Source of the DNA: Rhizobium etli 8C-3
GTDB lineage: Bacteria > Pseudomonadota > Alphaproteobacteria > Rhizobiales > Rhizobiaceae
DNA length: 64,000 bases
NCBI RefSeq assembly: GCF_001908375.1
Contig: NZ_CP017241.1
Coordinates: 4,047,501 to 4,111,500 of the forward strand
Reading direction: 5' to 3'
Shown here piece after piece: positions 8,395 to 18,751 of the stretch. Under the pieces are notes generated by a model, which was not told where the DNA came from, did not search any database, and saw only the letters and a list, made by a program, of their open reading frames with translations. Both the position numbers and the translations under genes were made by a program. The first letter of the stretch is position 1. Each line of letters opens with the position of its first letter.

Positions 8395-11300
8395 CTATCC
8401 GACCAAATATCCCTCATGGGGATTGGCGACTTCGCTGCCGTTGATGACCACAGTGTAGCCGTCGGGATGGGACGATTTTGAGACCGAAATGCGATAATTC
8501 ACACCTGAATGCTCGATCTCTGCCGAAAAGCCGTCCCAACCGCTCGGCAGTGCTGGACGAACGAAAATCCGTCCGTTTTTCAGACGGATGCCGAGAATCC
8601 CTTCGACGGCAGCTCGGTAGAGCCAGCCCGCAGAGCCCGTATACCACGTCCAGCCGCCGCGACCCTTGAGCGCACCTTCGCCGTAGACGTCGGCAGCCAC
8701 CGTGTAGGGCTCGACTCGATAGTGCTCGGCCGAGGCTTTGTCGCGCGCATGGGTGATTGGGTTCAGAAGTTCGAAGCAGGCCATTGCTTCATCGCCGCGG
8801 TTGAGCTCAGCAAGCGCCATAACCACCCACGTGGCCGCATGCGTGTACTGGCCGCCATTTTCGCGAACACCGGGGGGATAGGCTTTGATATAGCCGGGAT
8901 CCCGGACCGACGTGGCAAAAGGCGGGGTAAAGAGCCGGATGATTCGCGTTTCTTTGTCCACAAGGCGGTTCAGAACTGCGTCCATGGCCTTGGCCGCGTG
9001 AACCGGATTGCCTTCGCCGGAAAGCACGCTCCAGGATTGTGCAATCGAATCGATCTGGCACTCCAGGCTTTCCTTCGAACCGAGCAGACTGCCATCGTCG
9101 AAGGTGCCACGGCGATAATAGCCGCCATCCCAGCCTTCACTTTCGAGCGCAGCTTTCAGTTCGCCAAGATGTTTCGTCCAGCGCTCGGCGCGGGCTGTAT
9201 CGCTCCGTTCGTGCGCATAGGCAATGAAGGACCGCAGGGCGCCTGCCAGGAACCAGCCAAGCCAGACGCTTGTGCCCTTGCCTTGGATGCCGACACGGTT
9301 CATGCCGTCGTTCCAGTCGCCGCCCATGATCAGCGGCAGGCCGTTGGACCCCTTGCGCTTGATTGCGAGATCAAGGGCCAAGGCAGCATGCTCGTAGATG
9401 CTGGCCTTGTCGTCCGATATCTCCGGGCGATAGAAGGAATCGTGCTGGCCTTCGAGCAACGCCGGGCCCTCGAGGAACGGTAATTCCTCGTCAAGCACGC
9501 TCTTGTCGCCCGTTGCGCTGCAATAGTGATGTATCGCATAGGCGAGCCAGACCACGTCGTCCGAAATCAACGTACGGACACCGGCGCCTGTACCCGGCAG
9601 CCACCAATGCTGGACATCGCCCTCGCGGAACTGCCTCGAGGCGGCATTGACGATCTGGTTGCGCGCGAGTGATGGATCCTGAAGCACGAAAGCCAGCGTA
9701 TCCTGCAACTGATCGCGGAAGCCAAAGGCGCCACTTGCCTGGTAGAAGGCCGACCGTGCCATGATGCGGCAGCCAAGGCTCTGGTAGGGCAGCCAGGCAT
9801 TGACAAGATTGTTCATGGCCTGGTTCGGCGTCGAAATCTGAACCTTGCCCGTAAAGCTCTGCCAGAAATCGCGGTTTTCCTGAACTGTGTCCTCGACAGA
9901 GGTCGTACGGATCTCGGCGATCAAGGCTTGGGCCTCTTGCCTCGAAGCCGTGTCGCCCAGGAAGAAGGTGACGTCACGCTCTTCCCCGGCACCGATTTCG
10001 ATATCGATAGCGAGAGCTGCTGCCGGATCGCCGTCAAGTTCCGTGGCGCCGGAAAGCGCAACGGATGTCTTGAGCGCCTGCGGAGCCTTGATCGTGCCCG
10101 CCTTTCCGATGAACTCGCGCCTGCTTGTGGTGAAGCTGGAGGGCTTCACGCTGGCGGCAAAGAAGGATACCCGGTTCGAATAGTCGATGCTGTACTGGTT
10201 GGCGGCAAGGAGTGCGCCGGTTTCCTCGTCACGGGACGAGAGGATGAAGGGGACCGAGCGCTGTGCGTTGTTGCCGAGAACCCACTCGACATAGCCATAG
10301 AGCCGCAGCTTGCGCGCCGAGGTGCCCATGTTGCGCAACCGGACGCGCTGCAGCTTGACCGGCCTTAGGCGATCGACCGTCTGAGTGACTTCCAGCGCGA
10401 TATCGTCCTGCTCGCTGGAGAAGACGGAGTAGCCGAGGCCATGGCGCGCCTCAAAGCGGACATCGCTCCGCTGCGAAAGCCCCGCAAAGGGGGTCATCAG
10501 CGCACCACTTTCCAGGTCGGTGACGTAAATCGCCTCGCCCGAGCGGTTGACGACGGCATCGTTCGACCAGGAGGTCAACTGGTAGTCTCGCGAGTTGACG
10601 CTCCAGGTGAAACCTGCGCCTTCCGCAGACACATGGAAGCCGAACTTCTCGTTCGAGATGACGTTGATCCAGGGCTGCGGTGTTGCCGTGCCGCCAGCAA
10701 GACGAACGACATATTCGCGGCCATCGCGGGCAAAACCGCCAAAGCCGTTCCAGAAGTCGAGATCGCCTTCGTCCTCGATCGCAAGCGCCGAAGGCCTGGG
10801 TTGCACGACACGCGCCACGCGCTTGACCGGGGTCTTACGCTGCTCGCGTTCCATTTCCGGCAGGTCGTCCTTGGACGGTGCTGAAAGGGCGATGGCGCGG
10901 TTGATCTGATCAACGACCTTGCCGTTCTTGGCATGGAAGGTGACGCGCGAAGCAGCGATCAGGGCATGATAGGTCGCCTCCTCCATCAGGTCCTTGCGGA
11001 CGGCAAAGATATGCTGGCGAAGGCCATCGGCCTGACCAATGCGGCGCACGTTTTCGCACATCTGGTCCACGGCATGCTGCATGTCCTGCGCATAGGAGGA
11101 TGCACGCTCGTTCATGATGACAAGATCGGCCGTCACGCCACGCGAGCGCAGATATTCTTCCGCCAGCAATGCCTCGCGAACGATATCGAGATCCATGTCG
11201 TCATCGATGCGCAGCATAAAGATCGGGAAATCGCCGGAGATCGCAAGCGGCCACAGAGACGATTGTGACTGCATGCCGGCTCGAACTGCCGCAGCATCGG

Positions 11301-14300
11301 CGCGCAAATCCATGTCCGGATAGACCAAATGCCGGCCGAGATACTGGAAGGCGGCAGCCTGCTGCGACGTCACGCCGACATGGCGCATCTGCACCTGCGT
11401 GCGTGTCCAGGCCTGCACGAGCTCATGGTTGAAGGCATCGGCGTGCCGGTAGCGCTCGACAGCCTTGTCCACCTCGTCGCGGCTCGGAGCGGCGATCGTC
11501 CAGAAGATCACGCTGACCTTCTTGCCGGCTGGGACACGAACCGTGCGGCGCAGCGAAAGGATCGGATCGAGCGTGAAACCGTCGGTACCCGATAGCGTCG
11601 CGCCGGGATCGAAGGCTGCGGCTTCCGCAAGACTACGGCCGCGGCCGAGGAATTTGCGGCGATCGGTCTCAAATTCCGTTTGTCGGGAGGGACCTGCACT
11701 GTCGACGATCAAATGGGCGATGCTCATATTCGGTTCGCCCGGATCGCGTCTGTTGCGTTCGGCACGGATGACGTCGCCGCGCCTGCCGAATTCCGTCTTC
11801 ACGAACATGCGGGCGAAAGCCGGATGGGCATTGTCCGTGTCGTCCAGGGTGATCACGGGTTCCAAATAGGAGGTGACTTCGATGAAGCGGTCTTCCGATC
11901 CCATGTTGAGAAGCGTCAGCCTGCGGCCTTCCGCATCATGCTCAGTCGCAACGATGCATTCCAATTCACTGCTGAGGTCGCCAACGACCTTAGTGAATTC
12001 CGCCTTTTCGTCGGCGAAGAGCACATTGACCTTTTCGCCGTCGACACTTTTTGGTTCGGCGGTGGCCGACCACCATTCGTTGGTCGCGGTGTCGCGCAGG
12101 AAGATGAAGCTTCCCCAGCGGTCTTCCGTCGGGTCGGCTTTCCAGCGGGTAACGGCCTGGCCGTTCCAATGTGCGTAGCCGGCACCGGTCGCCGTCAGCA
12201 TCATCGAATAGTGACCGTTGGACAGGAACATGAGTTCGCGATCGCGCGAAAGTGGATCGGCGATCTTGCGAAGCTCCGGCCGCAGCAGGTCTTCCTGGAT
12301 GCTGGCGGGCGTATCCGATTCGTGTTTGCCGCTCATGACGGGGATGTCGCGCGGCGCCTTTTCCTGCAGCAGCAGTTCGGCTGCTTCGATCACCGGATCG
12401 GAGTGGAAGAGCTCACGCAGATGCCCATTGAAAGCGACATTGGCAACCGCGGCGATCGACATGCCGTGATGGTGCGCATAGTAGTTGTAGACAACAGCGC
12501 ATTTCTTGCCTTCCGGCACCCGGGTCGGCGTGAAGTCGACGGCATCATGGAACCCGAATTTGCCGAGCGCACCGAGCTTGCGCAGTCGCTGCAGATTTTC
12601 GAGCGCCCCTTGCGGATCGTATTGGCTGGCGAGGATCGATGCATAAGGCGCGATGACCGCATTGTGGCCGAGACCACGCTTCAGGCCAAGCGTAGGCACG
12701 CCGAAGTTCGTGTATTGATAGTTGAGGTTATGGTCGCGAGCATTGAAGGCCGCTTCGGAAATGCCCCACGGAATACCGAGTTTGCGTCCGTAGTTCATCT
12801 GCTCGACCACGACCAGGTTGTTGGTCTGATTGAGAATGCCCCCGCCTCGCTCCTGCATGACGAGCGGCGGCATCAGATATTCGAACATCGAGCCGGACCA
12901 GGAGACCAGAGCGCCGCGCGAACCGACCGGCACGACTTGGCGGCCGAGGCGGTACCAATGTTCCGTCGGCAGGTCGCCCTTTGCGATGCCGAACAGACTG
13001 GTCAGCCGGCATTCCGACGCCAAAAGGTCGTAGCAGGCCTGGTCGAGCTCGCCGCTTTCGACGCGATAGCCGATCGAAAGGAGGCGGCGTTCGGGACGGA
13101 ACAGGAAGCTGAAATCCATCGAGAAGGCGAGATCGCGGGCCTTGTCGCGAAGGGCGATCAGCCGTGGCCGCAAAGCATCGATATTTGAAAGGTCGAATGT
13201 GCTGTCGGAGATATGCGCTTCGCAAATCTTGACCAGCGCTTCGGCCCAACGGGTAAGTTCGCCGCTGAGTGCCGACTTCACTTCGTGATCGAGATTTGCC
13301 GCAAGCTTCTGGATGTCACGGGCAAGAACCGCAAGGTTGATGACGCGGATCGAGGCGAACTCGTGCTCGCGCTTGACGGCGGCGAGCGCGTTCTGGAAGC
13401 CGACGATGCGTTCTTCCAGGCGACGGCGAAGCGGACGGACCGTCTTGCGATCGTCTGGAAGGTCGGCCAGCACTTCGGCGAGGATGCCGGCAGTGTCGCC
13501 GACGCCGTCGAGATTGCCCTGCATATGCGCTGATGGCGCCTCGGCCCAATTGCGGCAAGCCGACGAAACGGCAATCAGGTGACCGGCGAGGTTGCCGCTG
13601 TCGACAGCCGAAACATATCGCGGCCCGAGGGTCTGAAGCGTATCGGTGTGGTACCAGTTGAAGAGGTGGCCGCGATACTTTTCCATCTTGTCGATGGTGC
13701 CGATCGTCTGCTCCAGCCGCTCGATCGTTTCCTCGAAGGAAAACCAGCCGAACTGGCGGCCGGAAACGACCGAGAGCAGGTACACCCCGATATTGGTCGG
13801 CGAGGTGCGGCTCGCGACGGTGACGTGCGGCGTCTCCTGGATGTTATCCGGCGGCAGGTAATTCTGTTCCGCCGTCGTGAACGTATCGAAGTAGCGCCAG
13901 GTGCGGCGCGCGATCTTTCTGAGCTCGCTTGAGACCGAATCGGCGACTTCCAGGCGGTCTTCGGTTTCTGCCGACTGGCTGACATACCAGGCAACGAGCG
14001 GCGACAGGGTCCATAGCAGGGCAAATGGAATGCCGACGAGGAAGGCGTTGTCGCCGGGAAGTGCGGCAAAGCCCAGCGCCAGCAGCGCGAGCACCGGGGC
14101 GTGCCACATCGCTCCATAGTAGGACAGGATCGTTCCCTGCCCGCCCGCCTGGACGCTGGCAGCTGTGCGCCATTGCAGCATTAACTTATGGCTGACGAGA
14201 AGCCGGTAAAGCGAGCGGCCGATTGCATCGGCCATCATGCAAGCCGCATCGGCGATGAAAACGATACGAAGCGCCACTTGTGCGTTGGCGGCTCGGATAT

Positions 14301-16911
14301 CCGACCACACGGTATATAGATGTGCCCGTGCAACGATATCGCTGGTGCGCGGAATAATGCCGTGGATGAGTGACAGCGTCGGAGCAACGAAGAGGCAGAA
14401 GATCAGGAGGATCTGCCATACGAGTGCGCCAAGCGGACCCATAAAATACCAGCCGAGCACGGATGCGAAGAACCAGGCGATCGGCGTCAGCGAGCGGCGA
14501 AGGTTATCGAACATCTTCCAGCGCCCGAGAGCGGTGACGCCGTATTTTGGATTGAACATGTATGGCAGAAGCTGCCAGTCGCCACGCGCCCAGCGATGCT
14601 GGCGCGAAGCCTCGACTTCGTAGCGGATCGGGAAGTCTTCGACGAGCTCGAGATCGGTGACGAGTGCGCAGCGCGCCATCGACCCTTCGAGAAGATCGTG
14701 GCTCAGTACCGAATTCTCATCGATGCGGTCCCTCAGCGAAGCTTCGAAGGCATCGACATGATAAAGGCCCTTGCCGGTAAAGGTGCCCTCGCCGGCGAGG
14801 TCCTGATAGACATCGGAGACCGTGAAGACGTAAGGGTCGAGACCGCGATTGATCGAGAAGACGCGCTGGAAGACCGAAGCGTCCTTGCCTGTCGTCAGCG
14901 ACGGGGTCACGCGCGGCTGCAGCACGCCATAGCCGCTTTCGACACGGCCGGTCTTCAGGTTTATGACCGGACGGTTGATCGGATGATAGAGTTTGCCGAC
15001 AAGCTTGGTCACGGCATCGCGCATCAGGCGCGTGTCGGAATCGAGCGTCATGACATACTGAACGCCAGCCGGCACAATATTGGCGCCCGGCAGATAGGTC
15101 GTATCGCTGTCGCCGCGCAAAAGCATGTTCAGCTCGTGCAGCTTGCCGCGCTTGCGCTCCCAGCCCATCCAGACGCCCTCTGACGGGTTGTAGAGGCGGC
15201 GGCGATGCAAGAGATAGAAGCGCGTTTTGCCGTCATAGGCGTAACGTGCCGAAAGATTGGCGATTTCACGTCGGGCGTAGTCGAGCACTTCCAGGTCGTT
15301 CGGCGTCTCCTCCAGGTCGCTGTCTGGCCAGTCGCTCAGCAGCGCGAAATAGATTTCGCCGCGCGGATTGGCGAGATAGTGGACCTCGAGATTGCGAACC
15401 AGGTCGTCGACGCTGTCGCGGTTCGAAATCAGGCACGGCACGACAAGCAGCGTACGTGCATCCTGCGGGATGCCTTCCTTGAACTCGTAGCCGACAAGCC
15501 GCGACGGCGTCACGAAGAAGGATAGCAAGGTGTTGAAAAGACCGGTCGCCCCTTCCGATGCCGGAAGAGAGAACATGATCAGCAATATGGCAATTTCCAA
15601 CGTGCCCATGCCGGCATTGGCCATGAAGCGTCCGACGATGGCCATCGCAATGACGGTAAGCAGCATGACGGGGACGGCGATCGACAGCCAGTTGAACTTG
15701 CGGACTGTTCGTACAAAATGCTGAACGGCGGTCGGACGATAATTGGCACGTTCTTCAAGCTTTGGCCGGTGCATTCCGGCAAGAAAGCCGCCGACATTCG
15801 GCTCATGCGGCTGCGGTTCCTCGGAAGCCCTGGCTTCGCTGGTCATGTCGAGCGCCAACTGGGCGACTTCCATTTCCGTCAGCGGCGAGCGCTTGGCGAG
15901 CTTTTCGATCTGTTTGCGGTACTTGTTGCGTGATCCCGAATCGAGGATGCCGTAATCTGAGTTCTCCCAGAGCAGCTTGTCGACGTGGCTGACCTGCTCG
16001 ACCCAGACCGACCATTCCGCATCGTCGATCTCGCGAAGGCTCCGGATGATGTTGCCCATCGTGACATTGCCGGAGGATAGGCGGCTATGTTCCGCCATCG
16101 TCGCTTCTTCGGTATCACGGCCGAGCATTTCCAGACGCTCGTCGAGCCAGGCGATCGCAAGACTGGATGCCTGCGAACCGTCGCGCATGCGATACAGGAA
16201 CTGCGTCGAGAAGGTATTGTCCTCGGCAAGCGGTTCGAGCGTCCTCAGATACTCCGCAGCCTTTGCCGGATCGTCCAGCCGCACGAGTTCATCGGCCGCC
16301 TCGTTTGCACGGCGGCGTATGCGCCGGCTGCGTTCGACGCGGCTGGAAATGCGCCGGAGGTTTTCGACGAGGACATAACGCACGAGTGAGGGAACCGCCC
16401 AAAGCTCACCGATGCGCAACGTCTCACCCAGCTGGAAGCCGTCGACAAGCGCCGTCAGACTTTCCTGTGAAACGGTGCTGTGAGTGTGCGCGACATAGAG
16501 CCAGGCGAGCACCAGCGTGCGCGGTACCTGCACACCACCGACATCGATGGTCGGCAGCTCGCGATAGAAGCGCCGCGGAAAGTCGCGGCGGACCTCCTGA
16601 ATTGCCTCTTCGACGATATAGTGGTTATCGAGAAGCCATTCGGCGGCAGGCGTGATCGTCTCGCCCGCCTCCACGTCGGCCGCCGTCGTGCGGTACACGC
16701 GCAGGATTTCCCTCTCGTTCTCCTTATGCCGTGCAAAAAAATCGAAGGCAGTGAAAGCCGGCAGCGAATCGACGCCTTTGCGGGCGATCGATTCACCCAT
16801 CGCCTTGATGTCTTCGATTGAAAGGTAGGTCGAGCGGACCGAGTCGTTGTGATCGATGTGCTTGACTTCGGATTCGCGTGGCGGGTTTGGAGACGGAATG
16901 GAAATGGTCAT
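8395..16911 (-). CDS. ndvB: cyclic beta-1,2-glucan synthase NdvB (ChvB)
   Basis: Giant inner-membrane enzyme of 2838 residues (S. meliloti NdvB is of similar size) that primes on itself, elongates, cyclises and releases beta-1,2-glucan from UDP-glucose. Membrane segments are visible near residues 405-470 and 800-1000. The glucosyltransferase lies between and across them: D-S-D-T-R near 623 and the Q-H-R-W-A-R-G-D-W-Q product-binding motif near 772. From about residue 1450 onward come the carbohydrate-binding and GH94 phosphorylase-like modules (G-G-D-W-N-D-G-M-N-R-V-G near 2510) that control ring size. ATG at 16911. The frame is open throughout. Cyclic glucan supports hypo-osmotic adaptation, motility and plant infection in Rhizobiaceae. 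Confidence 0.97.
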   Translation of the reverse strand: MTISIPSPNPPRESEVKHIDHNDSVRSTYLSIEDIKAMGESIARKGVDSLPAFTAFDFFARHKENEREILRVYRTTAADVEAGETITPAAEWLLDNHYIVEEAIQEVRRDFPRRFYRELPTIDVGGVQVPRTLVLAWLYVAHTHSTVSQESLTALVDGFQLGETLRIGELWAVPSLVRYVLVENLRRISSRVERSRRIRRRANEAADELVRLDDPAKAAEYLRTLEPLAEDNTFSTQFLYRMRDGSQASSLAIAWLDERLEMLGRDTEEATMAEHSRLSSGNVTMGNIIRSLREIDDAEWSVWVEQVSHVDKLLWENSDYGILDSGSRNKYRKQIEKLAKRSPLTEMEVAQLALDMTSEARASEEPQPHEPNVGGFLAGMHRPKLEERANYRPTAVQHFVRTVRKFNWLSIAVPVMLLTVIAMAIVGRFMANAGMGTLEIAILLIMFSLPASEGATGLFNTLLSFFVTPSRLVGYEFKEGIPQDARTLLVVPCLISNRDSVDDLVRNLEVHYLANPRGEIYFALLSDWPDSDLEETPNDLEVLDYARREIANLSARYAYDGKTRFYLLHRRRLYNPSEGVWMGWERKRGKLHELNMLLRGDSDTTYLPGANIVPAGVQYVMTLDSDTRLMRDAVTKLVGKLYHPINRPVINLKTGRVESGYGVLQPRVTPSLTTGKDASVFQRVFSINRGLDPYVFTVSDVYQDLAGEGTFTGKGLYHVDAFEASLRDRIDENSVLSHDLLEGSMARCALVTDLELVEDFPIRYEVEASRQHRWARGDWQLLPYMFNPKYGVTALGRWKMFDNLRRSLTPIAWFFASVLGWYFMGPLGALVWQILLIFCLFVAPTLSLIHGIIPRTSDIVARAHLYTVWSDIRAANAQVALRIVFIADAACMMADAIGRSLYRLLVSHKLMLQWRTAASVQAGGQGTILSYYGAMWHAPVLALLALGFAALPGDNAFLVGIPFALLWTLSPLVAWYVSQSAETEDRLEVADSVSSELRKIARRTWRYFDTFTTAEQNYLPPDNIQETPHVTVASRTSPTNIGVYLLSVVSGRQFGWFSFEETIERLEQTIGTIDKMEKYRGHLFNWYHTDTLQTLGPRYVSAVDSGNLAGHLIAVSSACRNWAEAPSAHMQGNLDGVGDTAGILAEVLADLPDDRKTVRPLRRRLEERIVGFQNALAAVKREHEFASIRVINLAVLARDIQKLAANLDHEVKSALSGELTRWAEALVKICEAHISDSTFDLSNIDALRPRLIALRDKARDLAFSMDFSFLFRPERRLLSIGYRVESGELDQACYDLLASECRLTSLFGIAKGDLPTEHWYRLGRQVVPVGSRGALVSWSGSMFEYLMPPLVMQERGGGILNQTNNLVVVEQMNYGRKLGIPWGISEAAFNARDHNLNYQYTNFGVPTLGLKRGLGHNAVIAPYASILASQYDPQGALENLQRLRKLGALGKFGFHDAVDFTPTRVPEGKKCAVVYNYYAHHHGMSIAAVANVAFNGHLRELFHSDPVIEAAELLLQEKAPRDIPVMSGKHESDTPASIQEDLLRPELRKIADPLSRDRELMFLSNGHYSMMLTATGAGYAHWNGQAVTRWKADPTEDRWGSFIFLRDTATNEWWSATAEPKSVDGEKVNVLFADEKAEFTKVVGDLSSELECIVATEHDAEGRRLTLLNMGSEDRFIEVTSYLEPVITLDDTDNAHPAFARMFVKTEFGRRGDVIRAERNRRDPGEPNMSIAHLIVDSAGPSRQTEFETDRRKFLGRGRSLAEAAAFDPGATLSGTDGFTLDPILSLRRTVRVPAGKKVSVIFWTIAAPSRDEVDKAVERYRHADAFNHELVQAWTRTQVQMRHVGVTSQQAAAFQYLGRHLVYPDMDLRADAAAVRAGMQSQSSLWPLAISGDFPIFMLRIDDDMDLDIVREALLAEEYLRSRGVTADLVIMNERASSYAQDMQHAVDQMCENVRRIGQADGLRQHIFAVRKDLMEEATYHALIAASRVTFHAKNGKVVDQINRAIALSAPSKDDLPEMEREQRKTPVKRVARVVQPRPSALAIEDEGDLDFWNGFGGFARDGREYVVRLAGGTATPQPWINVISNEKFGFHVSAEGAGFTWSVNSRDYQLTSWSNDAVVNRSGEAIYVTDLESGALMTPFAGLSQRSDVRFEARHGLGYSVFSSEQDDIALEVTQTVDRLRPVKLQRVRLRNMGTSARKLRLYGYVEWVLGNNAQRSVPFILSSRDEETGALLAANQYSIDYSNRVSFFAASVKPSSFTTSRREFIGKAGTIKAPQALKTSVALSGATELDGDPAAALAIDIEIGAGEERDVTFFLGDTASRQEAQALIAEIRTTSVEDTVQENRDFWQSFTGKVQISTPNQAMNNLVNAWLPYQSLGCRIMARSAFYQASGAFGFRDQLQDTLAFVLQDPSLARNQIVNAASRQFREGDVQHWWLPGTGAGVRTLISDDVVWLAYAIHHYCSATGDKSVLDEELPFLEGPALLEGQHDSFYRPEISDDKASIYEHAALALDLAIKRKGSNGLPLIMGGDWNDGMNRVGIQGKGTSVWLGWFLAGALRSFIAYAHERSDTARAERWTKHLGELKAALESEGWDGGYYRRGTFDDGSLLGSKESLECQIDSIAQSWSVLSGEGNPVHAAKAMDAVLNRLVDKETRIIRLFTPPFATSVRDPGYIKAYPPGVRENGGQYTHAATWVVMALAELNRGDEAMACFELLNPITHARDKASAEHYRVEPYTVAADVYGEGALKGRGGWTWYTGSAGWLYRAAVEGILGIRLKNGRIFVRPALPSGWDGFSAEIEHSGVNYRISVSKSSHPDGYTVVINGSEVANPHEGYLVG

Positions 16912-17212
16912 GGGTTCGGTTCTGGGTCCAAACTAAGTTATGGTGATTTTGCCTAGCCTTTTGCACCGGCAATTATGACTGCGACATGAACGGCCAAGGG
17001 CCTTTGCAGGAAGATGCGAAAGCCGAAGATTTCCGATACGAAACGGCTTAGGCCTGATTTATGGCACGATTCTGCCGGTCATGGCCGACTTTTGCTTCCA
17101 CCCCCAAGAACCATCCGGGAAAGTTGGACACCAAGGCGATAATTCAAGTCGACAGGCACGCAATTGCCCAGCCTTGCCTACCTCAATTCGGCAGTTTTCA
17201 CTACTCAAAGAA
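16912..17212. other. ndvB upstream region
   Basis: About 300 bases with no credible gene. It should hold the ndvB promoter, but I could not pick a convincing -35/-10 pair. A short GGCC-rich inverted repeat lies near 16993-17005. Confidence 0.3.
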
Positions 17213-17241
17213 AAATCCGGCGCCCGTCGGGCACCGGATTT
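17213..17241 (-). terminator. rho-independent terminator of the 54-residue membrane protein gene
   Basis: Arms AAATCCGG and CCGGATTT (17213-17220, 17234-17241) extend through one mismatch into GCCC/GGGC around a three-base loop. Read on the minus strand it is followed by TTTTTCTTT. This is the right place and orientation to end the small gene at 17365-17529. Confidence 0.85.
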
Positions 17242-17364
17242 CAACGCAATTGGACCATTGTTGTAGTTGGCCGAAATTCGCGGTTCACGCAGAAGAATGT
17301 CCAGCCACAGACAGATTTGAGAAGTCTCGCAATGTGCCGACACCATGCCGCCACGAAAGCTTGA

Positions 17365-17529
17365 TCAGCCGATGACGCCGCACACCAAGGCTGCAACGAA
17401 AGCGAACGCTGCGGCAAACAGCGTGGCATTGAGCGCAAAATGAAGCTTCTGGCGCATCGAAGCGGGCTTCTTGGCCGGTACGGAACCGTAATAGTTCGCG
17501 TGAGTATGCGAAATACCCAGGTCTGCCAT
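17365..17529 (-). CDS. small single-pass membrane protein
   Basis: A 54-residue protein, short enough to be missed by gene finders. Residues 1-29 are polar and basic (S-V-P-A-K-K-P-A-S-M-R-Q-K). Residues 30-53 form one hydrophobic helix ending C-G-V-I-G. GGAGG lies seven bases before the ATG at 17529, and a strong terminator follows, so the transcription unit is complete. The N-in, C-out topology predicted from the basic N-terminus would leave almost nothing in the periplasm. Function unknown. Its position upstream of ndvB is suggestive only. Confidence 0.72.
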   Translation of the reverse strand: MADLGISHTHANYYGSVPAKKPASMRQKLHFALNATLFAAAFAFVAALVCGVIG

Positions 17530-17652
17530 GTGTTGCCTCCGTCTCTTTTTATTGGCGCGGCGGTATGCCGGCACGGTTATTCCTATATTCTCTATAAGAT
17601 AGGTAGAGATGAATTTCCTTCCACAGTGCAAGCGATAGAAAATCTATCCGCC

Positions 17653-17841
17653 TCAGCAAAGAGTGCGCCATGCCCAGATCAACGAACGCTCAATCGCGTT
17701 TTCTTCTCTTTGGGCACATGAGGCCGCCTCGATCGATCGGCGATCTTTTTCAGCAGGAATGGAAACGCTTGTTTGCTCGCTCCGTTCAACCCTGGCCGGA
17801 GGATCGAGATATCCCATGGTCATTCCGCCGAGAAAGAACAT
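17653..17841 (-). CDS. hypothetical 62-residue protein
   Basis: The support is a near-perfect ribosome binding site (AGGAGGTG about six bases before the ATG at 17841) and an uninterrupted frame. The protein starts M-F-F-L-G-G-M-T-M-G-Y and is otherwise polar. No family recognised. It could be a leader or an accidental frame. Confidence 0.45.
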   Translation of the reverse strand: MFFLGGMTMGYLDPPARVERSEQTSVSIPAEKDRRSIEAASCAQREENAIERSLIWAWRTLC

Positions 17842-18001
17842 GCTTCACCTCCTGATCACGAAAGCTAACACTCGTTAACACGATCATGACAGATGGAATT
17901 CGGCTGTCAATAGTCTAGTCGAATAGTCGTCTTTTAACGGCTGCTTAACCTTTGATGGGTCAAGATCCCAAGGGATTTCAAATATTTGAAAAACCTGCGT
18001 T

Positions 18002-18751
18002 TCAGGCTTTGACGAAGCCTTTGCTCGCGACCATCAAATTTCTCGTGTAATTCTCATGAATGTCGCCGCTGGCCAGTTGGCCGGAGGTCAGCCGCTCGAC
18101 GACGACGCCGTTGCGCATCACGGCAAGCCTTTCACACATATGGGTAACGACACCAAGGTCGTGGCTCACCATGACAAAGGTCAGTTTGCGGTCACGCCTG
18201 ATCTGTTCCAGCAGATTGAGCACTTCGGCCTGCACGGAAGCGTCGAGCGCCGACGTCGGTTCGTCGAGCAGCAGGATCGACGGTTCGACGATCAGGGCGC
18301 GCGCAATCGCCACACGCTGCCGCTGGCCGCCGGAAAGCTGGTGCGGATAGCGGAAGCGGAAGCCGTTTCCAAGGCCGACCTCGTCCAGTGCCCGCGCGAT
18401 GCGCTTCTCGCTGTCGGCAATCCCGTGAATTGCCAATGGCTCGAGTAGCAGCCGGTCGATCGTCTGCCGTGGGTGCAGCGAGCCATAAGGGTCCTGGAAC
18501 ACCATCTGGACATTTCGATAGAAAGACTTGGTGCGTTTTGCACCCTGCAGCAGCTGATCATGAATGCGAATTGCGCCAGCCTTGACTGGCGCAAGGCCCG
18601 CTACCGCACGAAGCAGCGTCGACTTGCCGGAACCGGATTCCCCAACCAGCCCGAAGGAGCCGCCGGACGCCACCGCGATGCTGACATCTTGAAGCGCATG
18701 AAAATCGTCATAGACGACGCTGAGATTTTCGACCGAAAGCGCCGCGCTCAT
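18002..18751 (-). CDS. peptide ABC transporter ATPase, DppF/OppF type
   Basis: A 249-residue cytoplasmic ATPase that powers peptide import with the neighbouring DppD-type ATPase. Walker A G-E-S-G-S-G-K-S-T-L near 40, signature L-S-G-G-Q-R-Q-R-V near 141, Walker B L-L-L-D-E-P-T-S-A-L-D near 166, H-loop S-H-D-L-G-V-V. The ATG at 18751 overlaps the TGA of the upstream gene (ATGA), showing translational coupling. A GTP-like start nine bases upstream is less likely. The C-terminus lacks the long oligopeptide-ATPase tail. Last gene of the operon. Confidence 0.92.
   Translation of the reverse strand: MSAALSVENLSVVYDDFHALQDVSIAVASGGSFGLVGESGSGKSTLLRAVAGLAPVKAGAIRIHDQLLQGAKRTKSFYRNVQMVFQDPYGSLHPRQTIDRLLLEPLAIHGIADSEKRIARALDEVGLGNGFRFRYPHQLSGGQRQRVAIARALIVEPSILLLDEPTSALDASVQAEVLNLLEQIRRDRKLTFVMVSHDLGVVTHMCERLAVMRNGVVVERLTSGQLASGDIHENYTRNLMVASKGFVKA

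Noticed and set aside
11680-13188. A 502-codon plus-strand frame inside ndvB
   Set aside because: Antisense to the continuous 2838-residue NdvB; no independent signals.
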